From: Asanoa sp. WMMD1127
GTDB lineage: Bacteria; Actinomycetota; Actinomycetes; Mycobacteriales; Micromonosporaceae
DNA length: 64,000 nucleotides
NCBI RefSeq assembly: GCF_029626225.1
Contig: NZ_JARUBP010000001.1
Location: 2,418,001 to 2,482,000, forward strand
Direction of reading: 5' to 3'
Part shown: piece after piece, positions 35,128-43,874 of the stretch
How the letters are laid out: each line of letters opens with the position of its first letter
Position numbering within the stretch: position 1 is the stretch's first letter
Notes under the pieces: model-generated
What the model was told of the DNA's origin: nothing
The model's input: the letters and a program-made list of their open reading frames with translations, nothing else
Databases searched by the model: none
Program-made: the position numbers and the translations under genes

Positions 35128-35737
35128 GGTTGGCCCGGGCCGGCTCGTTCCACCGCTCAGCCAGCTCGGGGATCCGGTAGAGGCTGGGCAGCTCCAGGAG
35201 TCGGCGCAGGATCGCCGCCCGGCCGGCGCGGAACTCGGCGTCCGGGACGAACTCGTACTCCTGGCGGACGGCGGCGGCGTACGCGTCGTAGGCGGCCGGT
35301 TGACCCGCCAGCACCGCCAGGTCGGCGTCGCAGAGCAGCGCCCCGTCGGCGTCCCCGGCCGGCACGGCGTGCCCGGCGGTGAGCAGCACGAGCCGGCGCA
35401 CAGTGTCGATCGCTGCCGTCGGAACCCCCAGCGTGACGAGCGTGCCCACCGCCAGCTCGGCCGACGCCCGCTCGTTTCCGTCACCGGGCGTGTGCGGATC
35501 GTAGACGGCGTCGTGGAACCAGGCGGCCAGTCGCACCAGGTCGGGCTCCCGCGCCCGGTCGGCTTCCTCGTCCACAATGGAGAGCACTGTCGCCAGGTGT
35601 TCCAGCGTGTGGTAGTGCCGGTGCGGCTCGGCCCAGCGGGCCAGCAGCGCGGAGCCCTCGGCGTCGACGGCATGGTCGTCGGCGGTCGCGCCGGCGCCCC
35701 GGGCGGCCGCGCGCCAGGCGGTGGCGAGATCTCTCAC
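35096..35737 (-). CDS. HD-domain metal-dependent phosphohydrolase-like protein
   Basis: 213 residues. HRHYHTLEHLATVLSIVDEE, then LAAWFHDAVYDPHTPGDGNERASAE, give the H...HD metal-binding pattern of the HD superfamily, with a later VLLTAGH and CDADLAVLAG supplying further ligands. Predicted soluble phosphohydrolase; substrate unknown. ATG at 35737. Confidence 0.85.
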   Translation of the reverse strand: MRDLATAWRAAARGAGATADDHAVDAEGSALLARWAEPHRHYHTLEHLATVLSIVDEEADRAREPDLVRLAAWFHDAVYDPHTPGDGNERASAELAVGTLVTLGVPTAAIDTVRRLVLLTAGHAVPAGDADGALLCDADLAVLAGQPAAYDAYAAAVRQEYEFVPDAEFRAGRAAILRRLLELPSLYRIPELAERWNEPARANLIRELGALDR

Positions 35738-35804
35738 CCCGTCATTCTGGTCCAGCCCGGCTCATGATCGACGGTGGCGTGGCCGCCGTCGCTAGGCTGT
35801 GTCC

Positions 35805-37133
35805 ATGACGCAGACCGTGATCTCCAAGGCGCCCGAGCAGCGGCGCCGGGGGTGGCGCGTCCTCGTGCTGTTCGGCGTCATCGGCTTCATCGCTCTCTGC
35901 GCGATCGCGATGTCGATCGTGCTCGGCTGGAACATCGGCGTCCAGGCCACCGTGATCGGCCTCGCCGCGGCCATCCTGCCGGTCCCGGTGCTGGTCGCCT
36001 GCTTCCTCTGGCTCGACCGCTACGAGCCCGAGCCCGCGCTGCTGCTGGCCGTGGCGTTCGCCTGGGGCGCCTTCGTCGCGACCCTCACGGCGTACGGCGT
36101 CAACACCGGCGCCGCCCACCTCTTCGCCAACCTCGGCCTGCCCGAGAGCCTCGTGGCGGTGATCGTCGCGCCGTTCATCGAGGAGACGATGAAGGCGCTC
36201 GGCCCGGCGCTGATCCTGGTGCTGTTCCGGCGGGAGTTCTCCGGCATCACCGACGGCATCGTCTACTGCGGCCTGTCGGCGGTGGGCTTCGCGATGGTGG
36301 AGAACATCCTCTATCTCGGCGGGCACGGCTACGCGGCGGCCGCCGACGAATACGGCCCGGCCTCCGGCGCCCAGATGCTCATCCTGATCTTCATCGTCCG
36401 GATCTTCCTGACCGGTTTCGCCCACCCGCTGTTCACCTCGATGACCGGCATCGGCCTGGGCATCGCGGCCCGCTCGGCCGACCGCTGGGTCCGCGTCTGC
36501 GCCCCGCTGGCCGGCCTGCTGGTCGCGATGATGCTGCACGGCACCTGGAACCTCGTGCCCACGCTGGCCCAGGCCACGGGCGAAGGACTGATCCTGCTGT
36601 ACGGCTACATCGCGGTGATGGTGCCCGTCTTCTTCGCGATGGTCGGGCTGACCATCTGGTTGCGTGGCTGGGAGGGGCGGCTCACCGAGCGGGCCCTGCC
36701 CGTCTATGTGCAGGCCGGCTGGCTCAGCCCGCCCGAGGTCGCCGCCCTCGGCTCGCTGGCGCGGCGGCACTCGGCCCGCCAGTGGGCCCGCCGCGTGGCC
36801 GGGCCGGCCGGCCTCAAGGCGATGCGCGACTTCCAGTTCGCGGCCACCCGGCTCGCGCTGCTCCGCGACGGGCTCGACCGGGGCCTCGACAGCCGCCCCG
36901 CCGACCGGGCCCGGGCCGAGGCCGACGAGCAGCGATTGCTGGCCGAGCTCGCCACGTACCGCCAGGTCTTCGTCGGTCGTGATCCCCAGGTGCCGCCGGC
37001 GGTCTGGGACGGCGAGCGCTATGTCGTGATGTTCCCCGACGGCGTGCGGCGCGCGTTGCCGGCGCCGGAGGACCCGGTGGTGCCGATCCCGGTGGTGCTG
37101 GCGCCGCCGGTGCCCTACTGGCCCTACAGATAG
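35805..37133 (+). CDS. PrsW-family intramembrane metalloprotease
   Basis: 442 residues with about eight TMs followed by a roughly 140-residue cytoplasmic tail. The PrsW motifs are all present: PFIEETMKALGPA (EExxK), VGFAMVENILYLG (FxxxEN), GFAHPLFTSMTGIGLG (H) and MMLHGTWN (H). These glutamic/metallo-type proteases cut membrane proteins; in Bacillus PrsW cleaves an anti-sigma factor. No anti-sigma gene adjoins it. ATG at 35805 preferred to GTG at 35799. Ends 10 bp inside the convergent GroES-like gene. Confidence 0.88.
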   Translation: MTQTVISKAPEQRRRGWRVLVLFGVIGFIALCAIAMSIVLGWNIGVQATVIGLAAAILPVPVLVACFLWLDRYEPEPALLLAVAFAWGAFVATLTAYGVNTGAAHLFANLGLPESLVAVIVAPFIEETMKALGPALILVLFRREFSGITDGIVYCGLSAVGFAMVENILYLGGHGYAAAADEYGPASGAQMLILIFIVRIFLTGFAHPLFTSMTGIGLGIAARSADRWVRVCAPLAGLLVAMMLHGTWNLVPTLAQATGEGLILLYGYIAVMVPVFFAMVGLTIWLRGWEGRLTERALPVYVQAGWLSPPEVAALGSLARRHSARQWARRVAGPAGLKAMRDFQFAATRLALLRDGLDRGLDSRPADRARAEADEQRLLAELATYRQVFVGRDPQVPPAVWDGERYVVMFPDGVRRALPAPEDPVVPIPVVLAPPVPYWPYR

Positions 37134-37456
37134 AGGCCGGTGGAGTCGTCCTCCACCCGTTGCGCCGCCACGGCGTGCACGTCGCGCTCGCGGAGCAGCA
37201 CGTACTCGCGGCCCTGAAGCTCGACCTCGGACCGGTCCTCGGGGTCGAAGAGCACCCGGTCGCCGATCACGATCGACCGCACGTGCGGGCCGACACCCAC
37301 CGCCGTCGCCCAGGCGAGCCGGCGACCCATGGACGCCGTGGCCGGGATCACGATGCCGGCGGTGGAGCGGCGCTCGCCCTCGGCGCCCTCGAGCCGGACG
37401 AGCACGCGGTCGTGCAGCATCCGGATGGGCAGCTTCTCGGTGTCAGCGTCGGCCAT
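37124..37456 (-). CDS. Divergent GroES-family co-chaperonin-like protein
   Basis: 110 residues. LPIRMLHDRVLVRLEGAEGERRSTAGIVIPATAS is the Cpn10 N-terminal strand and mobile-loop region; RRLAWATAVGVGPHVRSIVIGDRVLFDPEDRSEVELQGREYVLLRERDVHAV fits the remaining barrel. The mobile-loop segment (MGRRLAWA) departs from the usual GroEL-binding hydrophobic triplet, so binding to GroEL is uncertain. Lies apart from any groEL, 9 kb from the standalone one. Confidence 0.8.
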   Translation of the reverse strand: MADADTEKLPIRMLHDRVLVRLEGAEGERRSTAGIVIPATASMGRRLAWATAVGVGPHVRSIVIGDRVLFDPEDRSEVELQGREYVLLRERDVHAVAAQRVEDDSTGLYL

Positions 37457-37582
37457 CACGCGGGGAACGCTACCGCGCGGCCCGGCCGGACCCACTCGCA
37501 GGGCAAATCCAGGTCGGATGGGCTAAGCCGGTGCGGACCTTGCCGCTACCGTAAGAGGGCGATTCACAAGCCAGGGGGAGTC

Positions 37583-38869
37583 TTGGGTCGGTTCGAGCGG
37601 GTTCAGGCGAGCCTTCGGCGCGCCTACCGGGCCGGCCGCGAGTCGGTGCGGGCCGCTCGTTCCCGCGGTCTGGCGAGTCCGTCCGAGGGCGGCGAGCAGT
37701 TCCAGCCGGTCGTGCCGGACGCCGAGCCGCCACCTCCGCCGCCCTCGCCGGTCGAGGCGGTCCACCCGTCGACGACGAGCCGCGACGACGAGGACGTGCC
37801 CTACAGCCTGCGCATCTCCGCCGCCTGGTCCTGGCGCCTGCTGGTGCTGGCGATCGCGGTCTACGGGCTGGTCCGGGTGATCGGCATCCTGCGCTTCGTG
37901 GTCATCCCGCTAGCGATCGCGCTGCTGCTGACCGCGTTCCTGTCGCCGGCCGTCGGCTGGCTGCTGCGGGCCCGGCTGCACCGCACGCTGGCGGTGGTCG
38001 TGGTGATGATCTGCGGCCTGGCGGCGGTGGCCGGCACGCTGACGCTGGTGGTCAACGAGTTCGTGTCGGGCGCGCCGCAGCTGGGCGCCGACGCGGCCAA
38101 GGGCGTGCGGCAGATCCAGAACTGGCTGCAGACCGGCCCGCTGCACCTGAGCGACGCGCAGATCACCCGCTACATCGACGAGGCCCAGTCGTGGATCACC
38201 GACAACTCGTCGCGCTTCACCAGCGGCGCCCTGGCCACGGCGGCGACGGTCGCCGAGATCGTCACGGGCGCCCTGCTCGTGCTCTTCTCGACGTTCTTCT
38301 TCCTCCGCGACGGCCGCAAGATCTGGCGCTTCATCGTGCGCCTGTTCCCGCTCGGCGCCCGCTGGCGCATCGACGACGCGGGCCAGGCGTCGTGGTCGGC
38401 CTTGGGCAACTACGTGCGGGCGACGGTCCTGGTGGCGTTCATCGACGCGGTCGGCATCGGGATCTGCCTGGTGATCTTCCGCATCCCGTTCTCGTTCGCC
38501 CTGGCCGCCCTGGTCTTCCTGGGCGCCTTCATCCCGATCGTCGGCGCCACCCTGTCCGGAGCGGTCGCGGTGCTGGTCGCGCTGGTCGCGCAAGGCCCGA
38601 TCGTCGCTCTGATCATCCTGGGCGCGGTGATCGGCGTGCAGCAGCTGGAGGGTCACGTCCTGCAGCCCCTGATCATGGGCCGTGCGGTCGCCATCCACCC
38701 GCTGGCGGTCATCGTCGGCATCGCCTCGGGCGTCGTCATCGCCGGCATCGTGGGCGCGCTGATCGCGGTGCCGCTGATCGCGGTCCTGAACACGGCCGTC
38801 CGCCGCCTCAACAAACGCCGCCCACCCAGCATCCCGCCGGGCGTCGAAGTGGTCAGCACCCGCGAATAG
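37583..38869 (+). CDS. AI-2E family transporter (PerM/YdiK-like membrane protein)
   Basis: 428 residues. TTG at 37583 is chosen because AGGGGGAG lies about 4 nt upstream; frames extending further upstream are not supported. A basic N-terminus and Pro-rich linker (PPPPPPSPVEA) precede eight TMs in the AI-2E exporter pattern, with FIPIVGATLSGAVAVLVAL and GVQQLEGHVLQPLIMGRAVAIHPLAVIVGIASG near the end. Family members include permeases of varied substrate; autoinducer transport is not implied. Confidence 0.87.
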   Translation: MGRFERVQASLRRAYRAGRESVRAARSRGLASPSEGGEQFQPVVPDAEPPPPPPSPVEAVHPSTTSRDDEDVPYSLRISAAWSWRLLVLAIAVYGLVRVIGILRFVVIPLAIALLLTAFLSPAVGWLLRARLHRTLAVVVVMICGLAAVAGTLTLVVNEFVSGAPQLGADAAKGVRQIQNWLQTGPLHLSDAQITRYIDEAQSWITDNSSRFTSGALATAATVAEIVTGALLVLFSTFFFLRDGRKIWRFIVRLFPLGARWRIDDAGQASWSALGNYVRATVLVAFIDAVGIGICLVIFRIPFSFALAALVFLGAFIPIVGATLSGAVAVLVALVAQGPIVALIILGAVIGVQQLEGHVLQPLIMGRAVAIHPLAVIVGIASGVVIAGIVGALIAVPLIAVLNTAVRRLNKRRPPSIPPGVEVVSTRE

Positions 38870-39101
38870 CCAGGCCTGGCAAGCCGGCCGAGGGTTCGAC
38901 CGACGGGTGGCCTCTTCTCGCTGCCGCGAGGCCATCGCCGGGTAGGCGGCCCGGACGGCCACAGCCTGAGCCGCGGAGCCCGTTCCTGCCGGTTCGAGCC
39001 GGCTAAGCGCCGACGGCCGCAGCGTGAGCCGAGGTGCCCGTCTCGGCCGGCTCGCGACGCCGGTTCGAGCCGGCCAGGCGCCGACGGCCGGCGACGCGGC
39101 G
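38870..39101. repeat. Degenerate repeats between convergent transporter and helicase genes
   Basis: The motif cggttcgagccggc(t/c)a(a/g)gcgccgacggccg occurs at about 38990 and 39061, each preceded by cggccrcagcstgagccg-like sequence. The core gcgccgacggcc also occurs inside the last codons of the helicase gene (about 39126-39141), so the repeats may derive from that gene's 3' end. No gene or classical terminator here. Confidence 0.65.
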
Positions 39102-41204
39102 TTAGTTGGTGGCGGCCAGGCGCTTCAGGGCGCCGACGGCCACGTCCTGTTTGGTCGTGTACCAGAACGGTGGCAGGGACTTGCGCAGGAACGGGCCGTA
39201 GCCGCGGGCCGTTTCCAGGCGGGAGTCCAGGACCGCGACCACGCCCTTGTCGCCGTGGGAGCGGATCAGGCGACCCGCGCCCTGGGCCAGGCGGATTGCG
39301 GCGATCGGGACGCTGACCGAGGCGAAGCCCGAGCCGCCCGCCGCGTCGACGGCGGCGGCGCGGGCCGCGGCCAGCGGCTCGTCGGGGCGCGGGAACGGCA
39401 GGCGGTCGATCACGACCAGCTGGCACGCGTCGCCGGGCACGTCGACGCCCTGCCAGAGCGACATCACGCCGAACAGGCAGCTGGCCTTGTCGTCGCGGAA
39501 GCGGCGGACCAGCAGCGGCAGCGACTCGTCGCCCTGCAGCAGGACCGGCAGGTCGGTGCGCGCCCGGACGAGCTCGGCCGCCTGCTGTGCGGCGCGGCGC
39601 GACGAGAACAGCCCGAGCGTACGGCCGCCCAACGCACCCACCAGCGTCAACAGCTCCTCGCCGGCCTGGGCCGGCAGGCCCGACGCGGCCGGCCGCGGCA
39701 GGTGGGCGGCGACGTAGAGGATCCCCTGCTTGCCGTATTCGAACGGCGAGCCGACGTCGAGCGATCGCCAGCCGGGCCCACCGAGCTCGGCCACCTCGTC
39801 GGCCGCCGTCGACAGGTTGGGGGAGCGCGTGGCGGTCGCGGCCGCCGCGGCGGCGGCCACCGGCGTGCGAGCCCGTTGCGCCGGCACCGGCTCGGAAGGG
39901 GGCAGACCCAGCGCCCGCGCCACCGTGTCGAACCGCCCACCCAAGGCCAGCGTCGCCGAGGTCGCCACCACCGTGCGCTCGTCGTAGAGGTGTGTGGCCA
40001 GCGTCCCCGCCACCGACAGCGGCGCCACCACCAGCGCGCGGCGGCCGGCGCCGGGTCGGTCGGGCTTCTCGACCCAGGCCACGTCGTGCTCGTTCTCCTC
40101 GAGCAGCCGTTGCGCGGTCTTGGAGACGTCGTCGACCAGCGCCTTGGCCTGCTGCTTGCGGACCGGGTCGGGGTCGTCGGCCTTGATGTCGCCGATCTTC
40201 TCCAGGGCCCGGCGGGTGGCCGCGTCGAGCAGCGTGCAGGCCTCGCGCAGCGCGTCGGGCAGGCCAGCCACGATCCGCCCGGCCGGCGCCTCGGCCAGGC
40301 CCACCGCCAACGCGTCGCCGGCTTCGAGCAGGGTCTCGGCTAGCTCCGGCTGGATGATCGGGCGGGCGCGCCGGGCCGCCCGGTCGACGAGCTCCGGGGT
40401 CAGCTCCGCCTGGGACGCCGAGGAGACCCGGTCGGCCAGCTCGTGGGCCTCGTCGACGACGAGCAGCTTGTGCGGCGGCACGATGTGGCGGCCGGCCAGC
40501 ATGTCGACGGCCAGCAGGCTGTGGTTGGTGATGACGATGTCGGCCTCGCGGGCCCGCACGCGCGACGCCTCGGCGAAGCACTCCGTCCCATAGGGGCAGC
40601 GTTGCGCGCCCACGCACTCGCGCGCCGGCATCGAGACCTGCTTCCACGCCTGGTCGTCGACGCCGGGGTCGAGCTCGTCGCGGTCGCCGGTCGCGGTCTC
40701 CATCGCCCACTCCTGCAGGCGCAGGATCTGCTTGCCCAGCCGGCCGGCCTCGCCGAGCCACTTCACCGGGGCGGCCGGGGCGGCGGCGGGCGCGTCGAAC
40801 AGGGCGTCCTCCGGCTCCTCTTCGGACGAGTTCTCCAGCCGGGCCAGGCACAGGTAGTGGTGCCGTCCCTTGAGGACGGCGAAGGTGGGCCGCCGGCCCA
40901 GCACCGGCTCGACGGCGTCGGCGAGCCGGGGCAGGTCGTGATCGACCAATTGGGACTGGAGGGCCAGCGTCGCGGTCGAGACGACCACCGGGCCGTCGAC
41001 GGTCAGGGCCGGCGCCAGGTAGCCCAGCGACTTGCCGGTGCCGGTGCCGGCCTGCACGAGCAGGTGCTCGCGGGCCGCCAGGCTCTCCGCGATCGCGCCG
41101 GTCATCTGCTGCTGGCCCGGGCGGGCGGCCCCGCCCGGCACGGCGCCGACCGCGGCGGTGAGCAATGCCTCGGCCGACGGTCGGGTGCGCGCTGACGAGG
41201 TCAC
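39102..41204 (-). CDS. DinG/XPD-like ATP-dependent DNA helicase
   Basis: 700 residues; GTG at 41204. Motif I QAGTGTGKSLGYLAPAL (about 51-67), motif II VVDEAHELAD (DEAH, about 254), VATSATLALGG (III) and a C-terminal VAVLDSRLETARGYG (VI region with QGAGRLIRS). Cys residues in RHHYLC, ARECVGAQRC and YGTEC can hold the Fe-S cluster of XPD/DinG helicases. Unwinds DNA 5'-3', probably in repair of R-loops or forks. Upstream GGAGGG is about 24 nt from the start, so the start is not firm. Confidence 0.88.
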   Translation of the reverse strand: MTSSARTRPSAEALLTAAVGAVPGGAARPGQQQMTGAIAESLAAREHLLVQAGTGTGKSLGYLAPALTVDGPVVVSTATLALQSQLVDHDLPRLADAVEPVLGRRPTFAVLKGRHHYLCLARLENSSEEEPEDALFDAPAAAPAAPVKWLGEAGRLGKQILRLQEWAMETATGDRDELDPGVDDQAWKQVSMPARECVGAQRCPYGTECFAEASRVRAREADIVITNHSLLAVDMLAGRHIVPPHKLLVVDEAHELADRVSSASQAELTPELVDRAARRARPIIQPELAETLLEAGDALAVGLAEAPAGRIVAGLPDALREACTLLDAATRRALEKIGDIKADDPDPVRKQQAKALVDDVSKTAQRLLEENEHDVAWVEKPDRPGAGRRALVVAPLSVAGTLATHLYDERTVVATSATLALGGRFDTVARALGLPPSEPVPAQRARTPVAAAAAAATATRSPNLSTAADEVAELGGPGWRSLDVGSPFEYGKQGILYVAAHLPRPAASGLPAQAGEELLTLVGALGGRTLGLFSSRRAAQQAAELVRARTDLPVLLQGDESLPLLVRRFRDDKASCLFGVMSLWQGVDVPGDACQLVVIDRLPFPRPDEPLAAARAAAVDAAGGSGFASVSVPIAAIRLAQGAGRLIRSHGDKGVVAVLDSRLETARGYGPFLRKSLPPFWYTTKQDVAVGALKRLAATN

Positions 41205-41316
41205 CGTGCGACCGTACCCGCACCCTCCGACGAACCTGGCGAACCCGCCCCCGCGCCACGTGCCGTTAACCCGCTGACGCGAGAGCGGTTACCGAAGGAT
41301 CGGCTAGGGTGTTTGC

Positions 41317-41820
41317 GTGCCGAGCGACATCGTCCGGGTGGTCTACCGCAAATACGACGGCTCCGCCCACAGGGACTACCCCGCTCGCCGTCTCGCCGAA
41401 GACGACCTGGGCGTCTGGCTGGGAGTCACGCAGGGCACGGAGTCGGTCTACCACGGCCGGCCGTCCGTGGAGAAGATCCCGTTTGTCGTGCTCGTCCCGC
41501 ATGACGCCTGGTGGACCGGCATGTTCAACCCGCCGCCGCGCACCAGCGAGGTCTACTGCGACATCGCGACGCCGGCCCGCTGGCGGGGCGACACCGTCAA
41601 CATCATCGACCTCGACCTCGACGTGGTCCGGCGCCGCGCGACCGGCACCGTCGAGCTGCGCGACGAGGACGAGTTCGCCGACCACCGGGCCCGCTTCGGC
41701 TACCCCGACGAGCTGGTCGCCAACGCCGAGGCCGCGGCCAAGCTGCTCTTCCAGGCCCTGGGCGACGGCACCGAGCCGTTCGCCACCGCGTACCGGAAGT
41801 GGCTCGCCCTGGTTGTCTAG
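41317..41820 (+). CDS. DUF402-family protein
   Basis: 167 residues; GTG at 41317 after a TAGGGT -10-like box. VRVVYRKYDGSAHRDYPARRLAEDD, the conserved WWTGMFNPPPRTSEVYCDIATPARW and VNIIDLDLDVVRR with DEDEFADHRARFGYP match DUF402, a nucleoside-di/triphosphate phosphohydrolase-like beta fold with acidic metal ligands. Activity here is inferred from the family. Overlaps the convergent sigma-factor gene by 4 bp. Confidence 0.87.
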   Translation: MPSDIVRVVYRKYDGSAHRDYPARRLAEDDLGVWLGVTQGTESVYHGRPSVEKIPFVVLVPHDAWWTGMFNPPPRTSEVYCDIATPARWRGDTVNIIDLDLDVVRRRATGTVELRDEDEFADHRARFGYPDELVANAEAAAKLLFQALGDGTEPFATAYRKWLALVV

Positions 41821-42776
41821 GGCCAGGAGGCCGCGTCCGCGGCGAGCGGCGGCACGCGGGTCATCTTCTCCGGGTTGAACTGGTTGTACGCCGCCGTCAC
41901 GCGCCCGTCGGCCACGGCGAACGAGAGCACCGAGCGGAACGACCGCCCGTCCTTGTAGACGGCGTCGAGCAGCACCCCCACGCCGCCGTTGACGTCGACG
42001 AACTCCAACCGCATCTCGCCGGCCTGGTGGGGCAGGACGCGCAGCAGGCCCAGCAGGAACGTGGCGACCCGCTCGGCCCCGACCACCGGTTGCCGGGCGG
42101 TGGGGAAGTAGCCGCCGGAGTCGCCCACGAAGACCACGTCCGGCGCCAGCACCGCGATCAGCTCGTCGATGTCGCCGGTCTCGGTCGCGCTCATGAACGC
42201 CTGCACCACCCGGCGCTGCTCGGCCGGCGAGGCGGTGTGCCGGGGCGCGCCCTCGGTGATCGCGCGCCGGGCCCGCGAGGCGAGCTGGCGGGCAGCCGGG
42301 ACCGTGGTGCCCAGCGTCGTCGCGATCCCGTCGAACGGCACCCCGAACGCGTCGTGCAGCACGAACGCCACCCGCTGCTCGGGGGTGAGCCGCTCGAGCA
42401 CCACCATCAGCGCCATGCCGACCTCGTCGCCGCGTACCGCCCGCTCCGCCGGGTCCGGCGCGAAGGTCGTCGGCGCGGCCGGCGGGTCGGCGAGCCGGCT
42501 GACCAGGGGTTCCGGCAACCATTGACCGGGGTACGCCTCGCGCCGCACCCGCGCCGACCGCAGCACGTCGAGGCAGATCCGGGCGGTGGCCGTGGTCAGC
42601 CAGCCGCGCAGGTCGCGGATGTCGGCCCGGGCCGCCGGGTCGGACAGCGCGCCGGAGCAGCGCAACCAGGCCTCCTGCACCGCGTCCTCGGCCTCGGCCC
42701 GGCTGCCCAGCATCCGGTAGGCCACCGCGGTCAGATGGTCGCGCTCGGCTTCGAACTCGCGAGCAAGGTCTTGCAT
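41817..42776 (-). CDS. ECF sigma factor, ECF41 / SigJ type
   Basis: 319 residues; ATG at 42776 with AAGGGGAGG upstream. Region 2 (HLTAVAYRMLGSRAEAEDAVQEAWLR), region 4 (LTPEQRVAFVLHDAFGVPFDGIATTLGTTVPAARQLASRARR) and a C-terminal SnoaL-like domain (about 195-319) that replaces a separate anti-sigma factor in this group. The tail has NPEKM (about 302), corresponding to the NPDKL signature of ECF41. ECF41 genes usually adjoin a carboxymuconolactone-decarboxylase-like or oxidoreductase partner; none is adjacent here. Confidence 0.88.
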   Translation of the reverse strand: MQDLAREFEAERDHLTAVAYRMLGSRAEAEDAVQEAWLRCSGALSDPAARADIRDLRGWLTTATARICLDVLRSARVRREAYPGQWLPEPLVSRLADPPAAPTTFAPDPAERAVRGDEVGMALMVVLERLTPEQRVAFVLHDAFGVPFDGIATTLGTTVPAARQLASRARRAITEGAPRHTASPAEQRRVVQAFMSATETGDIDELIAVLAPDVVFVGDSGGYFPTARQPVVGAERVATFLLGLLRVLPHQAGEMRLEFVDVNGGVGVLLDAVYKDGRSFRSVLSFAVADGRVTAAYNQFNPEKMTRVPPLAADAASWP

Positions 42777-42854
42777 GCCGGCCTCCCCTTCTGGGCATTC
42801 TGCCAGCGTCGGCACTGACGCCGGCCGCCGCCCGAGCGCGTGGAGAGTGCCGAT

Positions 42855-43724
42855 ATGTCCGAGATGCGGAGCTTGTTGCGAGTGTGCTCCGACCGCCCGG
42901 TCGACCTCGCCGACATCGATCCTCGCTCCACGCCCGGCCTGCCGAACAAGAAGGTCACCGGCGCCGACACCAAGCTGTGGGCCCGGGGCGAGGTCGACCG
43001 GATCGGCGACGAGCTGGCCACCCAGCAGGAGATGCTCTTCGCCCAGGCCACCGTCGACCCCCGGCTCGGCCGGTCGGTGCTGCTCGTGCTCCAGGCCATG
43101 GACTGCGGCGGCAAGGACGGCGCGGTCAAACGGGTCGCCGGCGCGATGAACCCGCTGGGCCTGCACATCAAGGCGTTCGGGCCGCCGACCGAGGAGGAGC
43201 GCCGGCACGACTTCCTCTGGCGGATCCGCAAGGCGCTGCCGCCGGTCGGCTACGTCGGTGTGTTCAACCGCTCCCACTACGAGGACGTGCTGGTGGTGCG
43301 GGTCAACGAGCTCGTGCCGGAAGACGTCTGGCGGCCGCGCTACCAGGAGATCAACGACTTCGAGCGGCAGCTTGTCGACGCGGGCACCACGGTCCTCAAG
43401 GTGATGTTGCACATCTCCCGCGACGAGCAGCGCGAGCGGCTGACGGCCCGGCTCGACGACCCGACCAAGCACTGGAAGTTCAACCCCGACGACCTGGACT
43501 CCCGGGCGCGGTGGGACGACTACCAGGCGGCCTACGCCGAGGCGCTGACCAGGTGTGACAGCGACCAGGCCCCCTGGTACGTGATCCCCGCCGACCGCAA
43601 GTGGTACCGGGACTGGGCGCTGGCCCACCTCGTGCGCGAGACGTTCGCCGACCTGAAGCTCAACTACCCGGAGCCGGACTACGACCTGGCGGCTCAGCGT
43701 CGCCGACTGGAAGCGGACGGTTGA
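42855..43724 (+). CDS. ppk2: Polyphosphate kinase 2 family protein
   Basis: 289 residues; ATG at 42855 after GGAGAG. Walker A LVLQAMDCGGKDGAVKRV (about 79-96), the lid-type FNRSHYEDVLVVRV and Walker B-like VLKVMLHISRDEQRERL. PPK2 enzymes transfer phosphate between polyphosphate and nucleotides; the class is not certain, but the single-domain length fits class I or III. It shares a 78-bp divergent promoter region with the ECF41 gene and is followed by the PHO boxes of the DUF47-Pit operon. Confidence 0.92.
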   Translation: MSEMRSLLRVCSDRPVDLADIDPRSTPGLPNKKVTGADTKLWARGEVDRIGDELATQQEMLFAQATVDPRLGRSVLLVLQAMDCGGKDGAVKRVAGAMNPLGLHIKAFGPPTEEERRHDFLWRIRKALPPVGYVGVFNRSHYEDVLVVRVNELVPEDVWRPRYQEINDFERQLVDAGTTVLKVMLHISRDEQRERLTARLDDPTKHWKFNPDDLDSRARWDDYQAAYAEALTRCDSDQAPWYVIPADRKWYRDWALAHLVRETFADLKLNYPEPDYDLAAQRRRLEADG

Positions 43725-43727
43725 CCT

Positions 43728-43771
43728 AGGTGAACGACAGGTGAACGGAAGGTTGCGGTCAGGTTGACCTT
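43728..43771 (+). promoter_or_regulatory. PHO box of the DUF47-pit operon
   Basis: Four consecutive 11-bp units: aggtgaacgac, aggtgaacgga, aggttgcggtc, aggttgacctt. GGTGAAC is the reverse complement of GTTCACC, the PhoP-box core of actinomycetes, and the 11-bp period is diagnostic. The first two units are strongest. A promoter would lie in 43772-43830. Confidence 0.85.
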
Positions 43772-43874
43772 GGTAGCCCGGCGAAAGGCCAGTTCAGAGG
43801 TTTCTTAGCATTCGGTGAACGCGTTCCCCGGCGGCGCGTCCGGACACCCCCTTCGACGCGACGAGGTTCGTGCC

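Noticed and set aside
32375..35767. 1130-codon plus-strand frame over glpD and the oxidase
   Set aside because: Out-of-frame shadow of glpD running antisense to the oxidase; no conserved domain.
41817..43628. 603-residue N-terminally extended sigma factor
   Set aside because: The extension is antisense to ppk2; the ATG at 42776 has an excellent ribosome-binding site.
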